DNA of 64,000 nucleotides from Odontocerum albicorne (GCA_949825065.1 OX463844.1:23965763-24029762), one strand, 5' to 3'. Positions 34,230 to 45,046 are shown, counted from the stretch's first letter. Notes: generated by a model not told the origin, from the letters alone. Program-made: numbers and translations.

Positions 34230-34680
34230 ATTGCTTTGAAATTTTGACAAAAGGTTGCATTCGTATACGAAAATGTTTATATATTTTTGTTAAATACGAT
34301 TGTATATAAAAAAGTTTATAAATCAGACGAAATAACGTTTGCGCCCCCTGCAGCGACACACGCAAACTAAACTTGACAGTTATGTAACATTGCATTTTCG
34401 ACGTTTCGGATTCTTTCATTTCGTTTTTTAACTGTTTTTTTTTAATTTTCATTGCTTTGAAATTTTGACAGAAGGTTGCATTCTAATACGCGCCTGCTCA
34501 TATATACTTTTTTATATACAGTCGTATATACAAAAATATATAAAACAGACGATATAATGGGAGCGCCCTCTGCAGCAACACACGCAAACTAAACATTTCT
34601 CATTGACAGGTGTGTATGACATAGCATTTTCGACGTTTCGGATTCTTTCATTTCGTTTTTTAACAGTTTTTTCCTTATCT
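34230..34680 (+). repeat. Tandem Helitron 5'-subterminal segments (about 221 bp x 2)
   Basis: Shared blocks in both copies: ATTGCTTTGAAATTTTGACA, GGTTGCATTC, GCAGC(G/A)ACACACGCAAACTA and TTTCGACGTTTCGGATTCTT followed by TCATTTCGTTTTTTAAC. Divergence between the copies is moderate, so the duplication is not recent. Confidence 0.88.
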
Positions 34681-34796
34681 TTCAATGCAATTGGCGGTGG
34701 ATTTGTGATGTGTTGATTTATTTTCATTTAAATTCAAATTATATCGTAAAATGCATTGGAATTGATCACGCAATACTAAACATTGCTCATTTACAG

Positions 34797-34945
34797 GTTA
34801 TGTCGTGTAAGCGAACGAGCAAAACAGACAAATAATGGCTCAAATACAGTTGCGAGCGCGGCGATCGCGTTCTGCAGTTTCAGAACTGCTTCGTTCTCAA
34901 CAGAATGAACGCGACAGACTGAGAGTGGCTGGAGGACGTCAGTAG
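34797..34945 (+). pseudogene. Helitron protein N-terminal fragment, internally deleted
   Basis: GCGAACGAGCAAAACAGACA, TGGCTCAAATAC and CTGCTTCGTTCTCAACAGAA blocks match 36229-36400 but lack its middle part and contain stops. It is the Arg/Gln/Glu-rich N-terminal region. Confidence 0.7.
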
Positions 34946-35159
34946 GAATATCAAAAGTATCTTTTTTATATAGAATTTAATTTTATCTCTATGTTTATAT
35001 TTCAAAATTTATCAAATCGTATGTAGAAATGGATATTTTTTTTAATTAGTTCCAATTATCTATTCGTCTTCCCTTAAAATTTAATTACTTACAATTATGT
35101 CTCTGTCTTCCCTTAACATTTAATTAGTTACTTTTATGTTTCGCAATTTTATATGTTGC

Positions 35160-35485
35160 CTGAAATACTCTACTTTGTGGCGACACGTAAAGACGTTGAA
35201 ATTAACTACAAATATGCGTGTGCAGCTGCAAAACGATCGATCAGCTGAGATATTCTCACATCAATTGCTGGAAATTGGGAACGGAAAGGTGCCGGTTGAT
35301 ATGATCCAGGACGAAATTCATTGTCTCATAAGTTCTGCAATTTTGTGATGTCAAAAGAAGAATTGGTTGAAAAAGTATTTCCCAATATTCAAATCAATTA
35401 TAAGAATCACGATTGGCTGAGTGAACGAGCTATTCTTGCCGCCAAGAACAAAGACGTCTACGAACTTAACAATATTATTCAGTTC
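35160..35485 (+). pseudogene. Helitron PIF1-type helicase fragment (downstream part)
   Basis: The translation reads KYSTLWRHV, TLKLTTNMRVQLQNDRSAEI and GNGKVPVD, and after a frame break KEELVEKVFPNIQINY, WLSERAILAAKNKDVYELNN. These are the middle-to-late helicase motifs of arthropod Helitrons. It lies upstream of the fragment that should precede it in the protein. Confidence 0.88.
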
Positions 35486-35572
35486 TTTTTTTAATGTTTC
35501 GCAATTTTATATGTCTTTGTTATAACTTTTTTTTTTTTCAGTGCAATCGATCTGCTTTAGTTCATCAAAATA

Positions 35573-35720
35573 ATGCCTCGCAGAAGATCAAACTAAACAG
35601 CAGATCAGCGTCAAACACGACTCCGTGCTCAGCAATCACGCGATTACAATCGCCTTGCATTCAGGTACAACCCAGCTGATGATTATGGTTTGAGTCGGCA
35701 TGTTCTCATCGGCACATCTC
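35573..35720 (+). pseudogene. Helitron protein N-terminal fragment
   Basis: ATGCCTCGCAGAAGATCAAA is the same start as at 36136, preceded by a pyrimidine-rich stretch ending in CAG at about 35540 that looks like a splice acceptor. The protein hits a stop soon after MPRRRSN, then shows other short frames. Confidence 0.65.
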
Positions 35721-35848
35721 TCTCTCTGCTAACTGGCCTACAGGTGTTTGCATTATCATGTAACCCCAGAAAAAGGAACTAAAAATGATGTCCTTAGTTT
35801 GTTTATTCCAATAAAAAATTAGATTGATTCTGGCAGAAATTCATCCGG

Positions 35849-36107
35849 CATGGGAAAAGTATTGCAGAAATGCAAACTTATTGTTTGGGATGAATGCACA
35901 ATGGCACACAAAAAATCGCTCGAGGCTCTTGATCAATCATTGCGAGATTTGCGTGAAAACATCAGACCATTTGGGAACGCATTAATATTGCTTGCAGGAG
36001 ATTTCAGGCAAACATTACCTGTAATTCCTCGATCGACACCGGCGGACGAAATAAATGCTTGCGTGAAATACTCTACTTTGTGGCGACACGTTATTTTTTT
36101 TGTTTTT
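35849..36107 (+). pseudogene. Helitron PIF1-type helicase fragment (upstream part)
   Basis: The translation has GKVLQKCKLIVWDECTMAHK (Walker B-type DE), then LLAGDFRQTLPVIPRSTPAD and NACVKYSTLWRHV, all typical of Helitron helicase. The last nine residues duplicate the start of the fragment at 35160. The Walker A segment is missing. Confidence 0.9.
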
Positions 36108-36135
36108 TAGTCGATCTGCTTTAGTTCATCAAAAT

Positions 36136-36420
36136 AATGCCTCGCAAAAGATCAAACTTAGGTCGTCGTACTCGCGGAGCGGAAGCAGTGCGACGACTAA
36201 TTGCAAATCAAACTGAGGAAGAACGGGCATCAGCGAACGAGCAAAACAGACAAAGATTGGCTCAAATACGTGCCGAGGAAGCAGCAGAGTGACGTGCAGC
36301 CAGACTTGAGGATGTACGGTTGCGAGCACGGTGATCGCGTTCTGCAGCTTCAGATCTGCTTCGTTCTCAACAGAATGAACGCGACAGGCTGAGAGTGGCT
36401 GAAAGACGTCAAAAATATTG
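36136..36420 (+). pseudogene. Helitron protein N-terminal fragment (longest)
   Basis: From ATG at 36136: MPRKRSNLGRRTRGAEAVRR and an Arg/Gln/Glu-rich run (EEERASANEQNRQRLAQIRA), interrupted by a TGA after EEAAE, then RAARLEDVRLRA and LLRSQQNERDRLRVAERRQ. This is the charged N-terminal region before the Rep domain. The Rep HUH motif itself is not present in the window. Confidence 0.8.
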
Positions 36421-36779
36421 TGTGCCCACAAGCATTCTGAAATCAAACATATTAGAAACATGTGCTTTCTCTTTTCTTTCTTTTCCATTTAACCAGTCTG
36501 AGCCACAGCAAGTTTACACATAAAAATTTAAGGGTTTAATTAGTTTCCTAAACGAACTATTCGTTTCTCTTATATTTCACAATTTTAAGACATTTTGTTT
36601 TTTTCTAAATTGTAATTCACCTAAATTGGGGTGTTCTCAATAAGGAGTTGATTACGTTCATTAAAAATACGGCATATGTACTGAAAGCACAATCACGGTC
36701 AATTTTATATATTTATTTCATTAGAAACGATAAACTTTTTTAGCACTCTTCTAACGAAGGGATACATGATTGTAATGAG

Positions 36780-36985
36780 CGGTCTTTAATCGGTTGGTAT
36801 TGGGTTATTCGACAAAATATTACATATAAGATTTTCATAAAAGGTCCAATAGGCATAATTTAGTGGACATTTCAAGAATATATGACACAACGTTTTCTTG
36901 CACATGGTAAAATTTAAAACTTGGATCGTTGGCAAATGTTTCGTTTTTGAAGAATGTCTAAAACGTATTCGAAATATCACAGGTG
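36780..36985 (-). mobile_element. Possible LINE C-terminal zinc-binding fragment
   Basis: The minus frame contains CKKTLCHIFLKCPLNYAYW, which resembles the CxxxxxHxxxxCP segment at the C-terminus of many LINE reverse transcriptases. It is short and isolated. Confidence 0.4.
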
Positions 36986-37539
36986 TTTAAGTGTGGTATT
37001 GTTTGTATTTGTTTTCAACATGAAACATCTACTAGACTATAATATGCTTGACATAGAGAGAGAGGATGCTGCACGATTTTTATTTACAGAATTTTGGTGA
37101 ATCTCCCACTTGGCATTATTTATAATTACTTAAGTATGTTAAAATTACCACATGTATGATAAATAATGATTTCCTTTATTCTATGGGACTTAAACCTTTC
37201 TCTGATTCTTCAAAATGTTTTCAATTAAGAGACTCACGAAGAGGTAATTATTTATTATGATTTGTATCGTGATAAGTTTTGAGTTCACCAAAATAAGTTG
37301 TACATACTAATAGTTAATTAAAAATGTTAATTATTTTAATCGTTAAATTAGTTGGTCGATCAAACAACCGGTTAAATCAAGAGGAAGAACAAATATTTTA
37401 TCGAGTGTTAATTTTTCTTTAAAATTTAATCTAGATATATTTTTTCTAAACTACGCGTGTGGCTTAATCAGTTGAGAGATGATAAATACGAAAATAGGGC
37501 AAATGATAAATTAATAATCCTAAAATAACAATTCATATA
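36986..37539. other. No feature seen
   Basis: AT-rich, without supported features. Confidence 0.5.
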
Positions 37540-37760
37540 GTGTTGTTTAGAGAGCTGAATCTCTACAAGGGTGTTCTAACTCCGGATTCGAACCCTCTAT
37601 TATTGACAGATTAAAAGTATTATAAAAAAATAAAATAAGTTGAGTATAAATATAGGAAGATGGTGTCTGCGGTCATTAGATTAGGTACTTCTCCGTTTCT
37701 GCATACGCTAAAAAAACATATTTAGTAAGAAAACCGCAGAAATTTTACCAAGGGAGGACG
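37540..37760 (+). mobile_element. SINE-B copy 2
   Basis: The head TTGTTTAGAGAGCTGAATCT is followed by TAACTCCGGATTCGAACCCT (B-box-like) and a body ending ACATATTTAGTAAGAAAACC-GCAGAAA, shared with 4655-4850. The head also matches 13585, 21018 and 55640. Confidence 0.75.
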
Positions 37761-38282
37761 AACTACAAAGAAAACTTTGTAGATCTTCCAATACGTGATC
37801 GTTATATATTTATTTTTTGTGGACATTATTGTATGTGTGTAGTGTTTATATAACAAAAGGGTTATGTTCAAGTACTTTTTTAAGCTACATACATCACCAT
37901 ATCTCTAACACTCAGAGGTGGACCATCCCGTGTCGCAAGACAAGCAACTGCAAAACCGTGTCGTAATACTATTAGATCGATTCGGAATAATAAATTAATA
38001 CGATAAGGACGAAATCGACCTTAAAGTTCTACTCTACGAAGCCACATCTCACAGATACATATTCGAAAGATAAAATGGAGACATCCCATTAAGGGATTTA
38101 ATACAAAGAGAAAAAGTTTTAAATCAATCCGCGTGCGACACTTGAGCCAATGTAGACTTTTAGAAGCGGGCTTACATAAAACTATTCAATCTACCACGTA
38201 TTAGATTAGCAGCTGTATTGAAAATAGACTGGATTCTCAGGCAGACCAGAATCACTCAATCAATAAATCAATACACTTTTAT
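37761..38282. other. Possible LINE remnant, unassigned
   Basis: The 37950-38260 part has a codon-like texture and leads towards the RT relic at 38283-38835, but frames are too broken to name motifs. Confidence 0.3.
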
Positions 38283-38835
38283 TTATTTTGTTGGAAGACA
38301 CCGATACAAAATATTTAATTCTCCAACGTTATAGAAACCGGATAATGTATTTACTATTAAAATTTTACTATTTTTAAGATAGACACCAAGAAATTTAATG
38401 CGACCTTTTGTAACAATTCTAACGACCGATAAAGCATCCCCATCAAGAAGGCGTTGACCATGTTGTGAGGTCACCCAGATAAATTAGGGTTCTGTTTTAA
38501 TTTATTTTTATGCATGCAATTTAAGAGTTGAAAGATGAAATTAGAACCACTTTGATTTAGGATCTCTTTGTTACATGAACCACAGAATTGGAAGAAAGAG
38601 TATCACGCGCGTAAACCTGAAAATCAAAACCTTTTATTTGCTAATGAGCTCACTAAGATAGTAAGTGTAGAGAATAAAATGCAACAGCTCCTAACACCGA
38701 CCCTTGTGGCATACTACTTGATATTGAAATATGTATAAGGATGTAAATGCAGAGTGTGAATTTGTCAGTTGAGTGTTTAAGTATGTAGAACGAATTTATA
38801 AAATTTGTGATAAAGTAATGAGACCACTTTGTCAT
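38283..38835 (-). mobile_element. LINE RT relic
   Basis: On minus, MPQGSVLGAVAFYSLHLLS corresponds to RT motif B (xPQGSVLGPLLF). A frameshifted VYARDTLSSN lies where the YADD box should be, with Arg replacing the second-to-last acid, followed by KLKQNPN, then VTSQHGQRLLDG and RIKFLGVYL. Several frameshifts are needed. It belongs to a different lineage from the 31.3-kb LINE. Confidence 0.75.
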
Positions 38836-38839
38836 AGAA

Positions 38840-39049
38840 TTTTCTTAGTGTACTGATTCTCCATAACCACAAACTGGAGGGTTTTCTTAGTGTACTGATT
38901 CTCTATAACCACAAACTGGAGGGTTTTCTTAGTGTACTGATTCTCTATAACCACAAACTGGAGGGTTTTCTTAGTGTACTGATTCTCTATAACCACAAAC
39001 TGGAGGGTTTTCTTAGTGTATTTATTCTTTATAACCTCAAACTGGAGGG
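38840..39049. repeat. Minisatellite, 42 bp x 5
   Basis: Units of TTTTCTTAGTGTACTGATTC followed by TCTATAACCACAAACTGGAG and GG, exactly 42 bp apart. The last unit carries several substitutions. It directly abuts the 5' side of the minus-strand LINE RT relic. Confidence 0.97.
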
Positions 39050-40189
39050 TTTTCGCATTTTAAATAAAACGATGTAAAAAGCAAACGTTGTTATGTGGAT
39101 AGTAAAAAACCAAATAGATATTTGAAACATGAAATTAATTTACTCTGTCAAAAGTTGAAGTGCATAATTACTTCCTGAAATGAACTCGGTTAATCTAGAT
39201 ATGTTTTCTATATTATACATTTATTTCCCTTCAATTCGCCAAATTGCTATTTCGTGTTTCCTTTAGTTTTAGTTAATATTCTAAACAAATAATTGTACGA
39301 TACTTCTAGTTTTGAATACGAAATTATCTCAATTATTCTAATTAACATGATAAATGGCTTTGCGCCGACCTCTGCAATGGTTCGTGCGCTGCAGTTGTGT
39401 GCACTATGAACTGGCACGAGTCCCTATTCCGTACTTCACTATCCTATACGTCTATCCCATACTTCACTATCCCATGATACTAGTCCATACTTCACCGTGT
39501 TATTTGTTGCTATCTGCCGCACCAGTCGACTGCCGCTAATTTATACTGGATTTGGGTAAACATTGCTAGTTCGTGATTAATTGAATCGGGTTTTCTGGCG
39601 AGCACAAATTTTTTGATAGCCGATCAGAATGTGACCGGTGCAGATAGGACTTCGAGCTTAATGCACATTCATATCATCCACCAAACACTCGAGGTCACGT
39701 CAATTTAATGAGAAATCATAAATCATTCAATATCGTTCATTTTGTAACTGTGCTGTCATTAAATTTTGAATTAAACGGGCTGATTGGATGCTATTTGGGA
39801 AAATAAACATATTTTTATTTGAAATTGAATTTTTGAAAAAGTGGTTTTCTTTGATTTTAACAAAAAAAATGGTTTTGGCCGATAAATCATATTTTAAGGT
39901 GATTCATAAATATAGGAGGATGGTTCACTAACATTTTACGCTTCGTTATGGTACATACTCGTACTTTTAAAAAAAGGTTGACATTTTTATATGACCTAAT
40001 ACCACCGTAGCAGAAATGGCTCAGGAAGATCGAATATTAATAAAATTATTGCAGACAAAAAGTGTTGTATAATCTTCCATGCCTTGAGAAAATAATATTC
40101 CTGCAACTTGGACCATTACATCCACACTTAGGTGACATATGTAGTATTACACCTACACTTACACGTCCTCTTAGTGTTAACATTCTTGG
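39050..40189. other. No clear feature
   Basis: A small frame at 39354-39539 with CCATACTTCACTATCC-type repeats is unconvincing. Otherwise AT-rich. TACTCGTA lies at 39956-39963. Confidence 0.45.
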
Positions 40190-40235
40190 CTTCCACTCGG
40201 GGATTCCGGGTTCGATTCCCAATGGTCCAAATAAA
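40190..40235 (+). mobile_element. tRNA-like B-box relic
   Basis: CGGGTTCGATTCCCAATGG is an excellent B box/T-arm, but no matching A-box arm or acceptor stem is found upstream, so it is probably a SINE head fragment. Confidence 0.45.
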
Positions 40236-41306
40236 AAGCCGAGCGGTAATGTTGCCAACACGTTTAATCACAAACCGTGAGTTTCGTGCCTTTTCCAGAG
40301 GCTCCTTATCCAAAGGGTCACTTACTATGCCCGAAGACAATAATGTCTCCCGGTCATGCTTTTAGTATGTTCGATTCACTAATTCTTATATATTGAAGGG
40401 TAAAAAAACCTACGCTTTTCGTTAATTATTTATTGAATATCGAAATATTGCGTTATACATACGTTGAAATACGATACATACTATATTTTAAAGATACTAA
40501 ATTATAAGCATTAAAAAATCTTAACATTTAGCCCAAATGGGTTTTTCAGTGTAAAGTAAGTGCTAAGAAAGCCTTTAAAATTTTAATAAACTTTGGGACC
40601 AAATTCGCAAAAGGTTTCAAAAGGGTGGTAAAAAGCATAAAGGTGCTAAACAGGTCTGATATAATTTGTCTCCAGTAGTTACTACTGGTTACCGAATGCA
40701 AACAAGTAGCAAATATAATATTTGTTAGTTTAATTGGTATTGCGACGAAACTTTAATGAAATTAGCTTTATAATTCAAATGGTGGTTAAAAATGGTAACG
40801 ATTTTTAAAATTGATTTTCATCTCAATTAGTTGACGTTATATATGCAAAATTTTCCCGACAAAATTAATATTTCACTGATATTTGTCATTGAAAGTTCTG
40901 GAACAGTTTTATTCCCAGAAAAGTAGAGATTGAGTAATTTGTTCTGAGGCTGTTAACAAATTTCAAAGGTAATGACCGAAGCACCGGAGTGGTTTCAATG
41001 ACCACCCTAGGGCATGCGGTCACTCATTCGAAACCCCTGCACCGTGTTTGTGGCGGTTGAGTTCTACTCTTGAATTTATTTAATAACACATTACGAGTAT
41101 TTTATGGCGGCTCTCCACCATTACACTGGACCTAACTGTTAACAAATATTCTTCCGTTCCTCTCTTGCCTATCATTACCGAGAGGTACTCTTGCTCATGT
41201 ATCTCACCTCACCACTTGTTAAACTCCTTCAATTTGAAATCATTTCCGAAGTCAATTTTGTCCAAGATTTTTTGTTTGTTTCGTTATCGTTACGGGACTG
41301 TAAAGC
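40236..41306. other. No clear feature
   Basis: AT-rich, with a second weak B-box-like CATTCGAAACCCCTG near 41028. TACGAGTA lies at 41092-41099. Confidence 0.45.
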
Positions 41307-41460
41307 TTTGTTTACATGATATAGAGTTTCACTAAAGTATAATGTTGTATGTTTCACTAAAGTAGTATGTTTTTTTTCATGATATAGAGTTTCACTAAAG
41401 TAGTATGTTTCCCCATAGTATGTTTTTTACATGATATAGAGTTTCACTAAAGTAGCATTT
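41307..41460. repeat. Imperfect repeats of a TTTCACTAAAGTA unit
   Basis: CATGATATAGAGTTTCACTA and AAGTAGTATGTT recur three to four times at irregular spacing, with insertions of T runs. It is an irregular minisatellite. Confidence 0.85.
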
Positions 41461-41499
41461 TTTATGTTGATATCACTTAAATAATCACACATCATTGAA

Positions 41500-41690
41500 A
41501 TACCTTTAAAAGGAATTATTTGTATGATATTTTGAAAGAATGAAATAAAAGAAGAAAAATTGTAGGAGCTGTATGGGTAGGTCTTTGGATGTGGAAGAGG
41601 GAAAATATGTGTGTCGAGATTGTCTGGCGTTCTCCCTCTGCGCATACCCCAGCAGCGAAACGGCGTGATGGTAACTATGTAAATAATGCA
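41500..41690 (+). mobile_element. LINE-T 3' fragment
   Basis: GATATTTTGAAAGAATGAAA, TTTGGATGTGGAAGAGGGAA, GTGTGTCGAGATTGTCTGGC and GAAACGGCGTGATGGTAACT are the LINE-T 3' blocks in order. Minus-strand frames here are shadows. Confidence 0.7.
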
Positions 41691-41740
41691 TTTTATTGTA
41701 TTGTCATTGTATGTATGTAAATAAAAGGAACATATACTGA

Positions 41741-41950
41741 TTACCTCCATGGCCTAGTTGATAAGACGTCTGTCTTTTAACCTAGAGGTTGCGGGTTCGA
41801 TTCCTGTTGGAACCCAGATTTTTTTATAAAAAAAAGTTTTCACTCTGGTTTTAATTTAAGTTCTCATAAACACCTTTCTGATTGGTTGGAAGAGGCCATA
41901 ATTCCACAAGGTTGCACTGTACAGAAAAATAAATTGTTATACATGATTCT
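41741..41950 (+). mobile_element. SINE-A, best preserved copy
   Basis: A box TGGCCTAGTTGATAAGACG and B box GGGTTCGATTCCTG lie about 35-40 bp apart, as in a tRNA gene. A T-rich linker leads to CTCTGGTTTTAATTTAAG and the tail TTCTGATTGGTTGGAAGAGG. The tRNA-derived part reaches about 41810. It would be transcribed by RNA polymerase III if intact. It is cut off soon after by the assembly gap at 41980. Confidence 0.88.
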
Positions 41951-41979
41951 CTCGGGCATTGCTATAGCTACTAGACGCG

Positions 41980-42179
41980 NNNNNNNNNNNNNNNNNNNNN
42001 NNNNNNNNNNNNNNNNNNNNNNNNNNNNNNNNNNNNNNNNNNNNNNNNNNNNNNNNNNNNNNNNNNNNNNNNNNNNNNNNNNNNNNNNNNNNNNNNNNNN
42101 NNNNNNNNNNNNNNNNNNNNNNNNNNNNNNNNNNNNNNNNNNNNNNNNNNNNNNNNNNNNNNNNNNNNNNNNNNNNNNN
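41980..42179. other. Assembly gap of 200 N
   Basis: Exactly 200 unknown bases, probably a placeholder of unknown true length. The right edge is a TA microsatellite, a likely cause of the break. The frames running through it are meaningless. Confidence 0.99.

Positions 42180-42224
<45 letters not shown>
42180..42224. repeat. (TA)n microsatellite
   Basis: A TA run immediately before repeat E, in the same relation as the 11-732 array to the repeat at 733. Its left side is lost in the N gap. Confidence 0.95.
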
Positions 42225-42225
<1 letters not shown>

Positions 42226-42365
42226 GTTTATTGATAGCAACATAGTACGAGTATGTACATATTTAAACATACTCTGAAATCGCTTATATCTCAAGATAAT
42301 AGCGAAGAAAATACATTTAAGAGAGAAACCATCAAAAGGTCTGGGTTCATCTCATAACACCCCTC
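42225..42365 (-). mobile_element. Dispersed repeat E, copy 2
   Basis: AGGTTTATTGATAGCAACAT to AAAAGGTCTGGGTTCATCTC matches 733-850. It contains TACGAGTA at 42246-42253, where copy 1 has the site without the six extra bases. Confidence 0.75.
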
Positions 42366-42780
42366 CGGTCGAGATACAACCCCACGAATAAAAAGCGATC
42401 CCGGTCACGAAGACGGGGATCATATGTTTTTCAGCCCACATTCTCGCCATGTATTCACACCCATTGCCTTTTCGCTCTTTCACAATTTCATTGATTTGAT
42501 GGTACCAGGTTTTTCAAGGTCCTCGTAAATTTCGTATAACTTCTGTACTACTTCTATAGAATATTTTTGTGAATCTTTCATTATTGATTCTTTCTAAGTG
42601 GCCGAACCATCTCAGGGTGTCCTTTCCTTTCTTCATCTTAAATACTGCATATTATTTCAGTCTACATTATTTTCTAACGTCCTCATCCCATATTTTCTGT
42701 CTTACATTATTTTTCCATACATTTTATGCAATGCTCTCATTTCTAACGCATCTTACTTTCATCACTTTTTTGCTTTTCCA
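42366..42780 (-). mobile_element. LINE relic, related to LINE-T
   Basis: The minus order resembles the LINE-T tails (GCGATCCCGGTCACGAAGAC, CACAATTTCATTGATTTGAT, GTGGCCGAACCATCTCAGGG), but the sequence is distinct enough to be another subfamily. Coding is broken. Confidence 0.6.
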
Positions 42781-43374
42781 AGTTGAATAAAATGTTTCTG
42801 TTTGAAGTTGTACTAAGTTTGGGATATTTTCAATATAAATATTTGTCTTCAGCGTAACTAGATATATTTCAAATTGTGTTTGATTTGTGTTTATTTTATA
42901 TGAACAATTACATGAATATTTATAAATATTGTATGTCTCCTTCGTCACTAAGGCCGCGTGCTCCGAAACAGCAGATTCACACATGATAGGGCGATCAATG
43001 ATTGAATCTTCACTTTTTTATAACAACTTTTTTAGATACAGTACAAAGTGGCCTAACTTAAAATTTAAGACAAGGATTTTTTATAAAATTGTGTTCCGCC
43101 CGTCATAGAAGTGTTTGATATATTATATATTTTTTTAAGGTTTACTAGGAAAATGTAAAGTGGATAAAAAATAAACCTGATTTTCAAATGTAAACATAAG
43201 TTTTTGTATTTGCTAGATATGAAAAATTGAATTATTTTATATAAACAGGATAAATATTTATATTGCTTATGAAAATTAGATTTTTTTCCTTATTATGTTA
43301 CTCTTTCTTTGTATACTTATTGCCATGTGTCAATATTTTACAATCAATCAGAAATATACGAGTATTATCCTTAA
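42781..43374. other. No feature seen
   Basis: AT-rich. TACGAGTA lies at 43357-43364 at the edge of the next relic. Confidence 0.5.
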
Positions 43375-43460
43375 ATGAAAACCAGACTGGAACTTGAATC
43401 CCGAATGACCCGCGACCCCCAATTATACAACGAAACCATTATAAAGCTAACGTTCTTCCG
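43375..43460 (-). mobile_element. tRNA-like SINE relic
   Basis: Minus strand: TCGGGATTCAAGTTCCAGTC-TGG is a B-box region followed by the AGTCTGGTTTT linker seen in SINE-A copies. The A-box half is degraded (AACGTTAGCTTTATAATGGT). Confidence 0.5.
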
Positions 43461-43859
43461 AAAAAAGTAACCATTCAAGTTTCATATATATTTCACAATG
43501 CGATATATGAAATTACCAATGTATGGTATAGTAAAACACGGAAAGTAAAAACAACAATCAAATGCAATCAATCAACTTCATTCAACAATACAAGATTTGA
43601 ATAAGAAAAAATAAAATCTCTCAATGCAACGAGAATATGAAATTACAGACAAATTACAAAAAATTAAATACTTCGATAAAATGGAACAATCAGACTCCCA
43701 TTCAAAATTTAAGATTGAGGAAATAGTGGCTAAAAACTTTACTTCTTAAGCATTTTCTTTTAAATTTAAACATCTATCTTGAAAATATCCACTAAACCAG
43801 ACGTATTGTTGCGTTCTCACAATTGATGAATTATAATAATCAACTGTCGTTAGCAAATC
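43461..43859. other. No feature seen
   Basis: AT-rich. Confidence 0.5.
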
Positions 43860-44200
43860 GCTATTGACACATATCCCCAAAGCTATCGACGATATTTTGA
43901 ATTCTTCTTATTTCTTCCTTTGTATAGTTTCTCCCACAAAGTCAGATGTTTATGTTTCTCATCCATGATGCAACCTCAGGAGTAGCTTGATAAATCTCTT
44001 CCGGTCCTCCTGAGAATGAATATATTGGACACTCTTCCACGATGTGACCGAAATACAACCTGAATTATTCCACATAATCATAACGGAAAATCGATGTAGA
44101 GGTGTGCAAGGTGTGTATACCTGTGCAAGGTGTGTATACTGCAACTATGGGCACATCTAAGATAATACAGGGCACACCACAATCTTCGTGCCAGGTCAAA
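43860..44200 (-). mobile_element. LINE C-terminal relic
   Basis: The minus frame contains HIVEECPIYSFSGGPEEIYQ and ATPEVASWMRNI, which resemble the HxxxxCP zinc-binding tail and the closing WIRN-type segment of insect LINEs. A short direct repeat (GTGCAAGGTGTGTATAC, 44105 and 44122) lies inside. Confidence 0.55.
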
Positions 44201-44924
44201 CCCTTGGAGGAGGAAGTAAGGATCATTCACAAGGGGAATTTGTGAATAACCTTGTTATAATAATTATAACTTACTAGGAAATACAGTTCGACTCTGCAAA
44301 TAATGGAAATATAAAGCTTATTGAAGGACATTAAATACCTTTCTGATAGTGGTGGGTTTATGGACCAGAGCACTCTAAGTGAATTAACGAAAGTGACATT
44401 TTTATCGACCTTAATTAAACCAGAATTAGAGTTAGAAGAAATGGGGAGAGCTCTTGTATAGAATTATTGGTTTGTTTATATCATTTCACAAAAATCATTG
44501 AAAAAGACACTTAAAAAAGTTTGCTTAGACAAACTATATAATTAACATTCTCCGTTTTTTGTCATGTTTAGAGGTATAACCAGAAAGCTGACGGAAATGA
44601 GATTTTAAAATAACCTACTAGAGATTTTAAAATAACTTTTCATTAATTTCTTCATTTCTATGGTATTCTACAACATTTCCAGATGGTAATGCGAACATGT
44701 AGACGACATTGGCCGAGAGCCAATATTACCTCGGGCCCTAATAATCAAACATTCGGTTTAAGAACCACTGTAGGAGGTGAGTAACTCATAGTTATCCATC
44801 GTACATATTGGAAATATCACCGCACGTGTATAGGCAACAATATTTATACACGTCTAGTGCATGCGAGTATTGCTATCATACGACTATAATCAGACTAGAA
44901 CCTTTTTTATTCGTTTTTAGGGGT
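44201..44924. other. No clear feature
   Basis: Short duplication GAGATTTTAAAATAAC near 44600-44630. Otherwise nothing supported. Confidence 0.45.
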
Positions 44925-44990
44925 ACCATTGGGAATCAAACTCGAAGATCAGCGTGCTGTGCTACTCGAACTAGCTAGGACACGGAGTTT
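44925..44990 (-). mobile_element. tRNA-like SINE head relic
   Basis: Minus strand: TGTCCTAGCTAGTTCGAGTA (A-box-like) and CGAGTTTGATTCCCAATGG (B box). No intact cloverleaf. Confidence 0.5.
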
Positions 44991-45046
44991 GTCATTAAAA
45001 TCACCCTTTTCCAATAAATTAATCATACGACTATATTAAATATATA

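Larger units (their letters stand above)
34171..36600 (+). mobile_element. Helitron cluster, rearranged
   Basis: It starts with a Helitron-like 5' end (TCTATATAAATAAAAATGTT, preceded by A). A ~221-bp subterminal segment (from ATTGCTTTGAAATTTTGACA) is repeated in tandem at 34230 and 34451. Fragments of the Rep/helicase protein follow in non-collinear order: N-terminal pieces near 34800-34945, 35573 and 36136, and helicase pieces at 35160-35485 and 35849-36107. I could not place a CTRR 3' end with its hairpin, so the right limit is approximate. Confidence 0.85.

Noticed and set aside
40190..40235. Possible tRNA gene with a good B box
   Set aside because: Only the T-arm half is present.
41886..42294. 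Frames crossing the N gap
   Set aside because: The sequence is unknown there; the frames are created by the placeholder.
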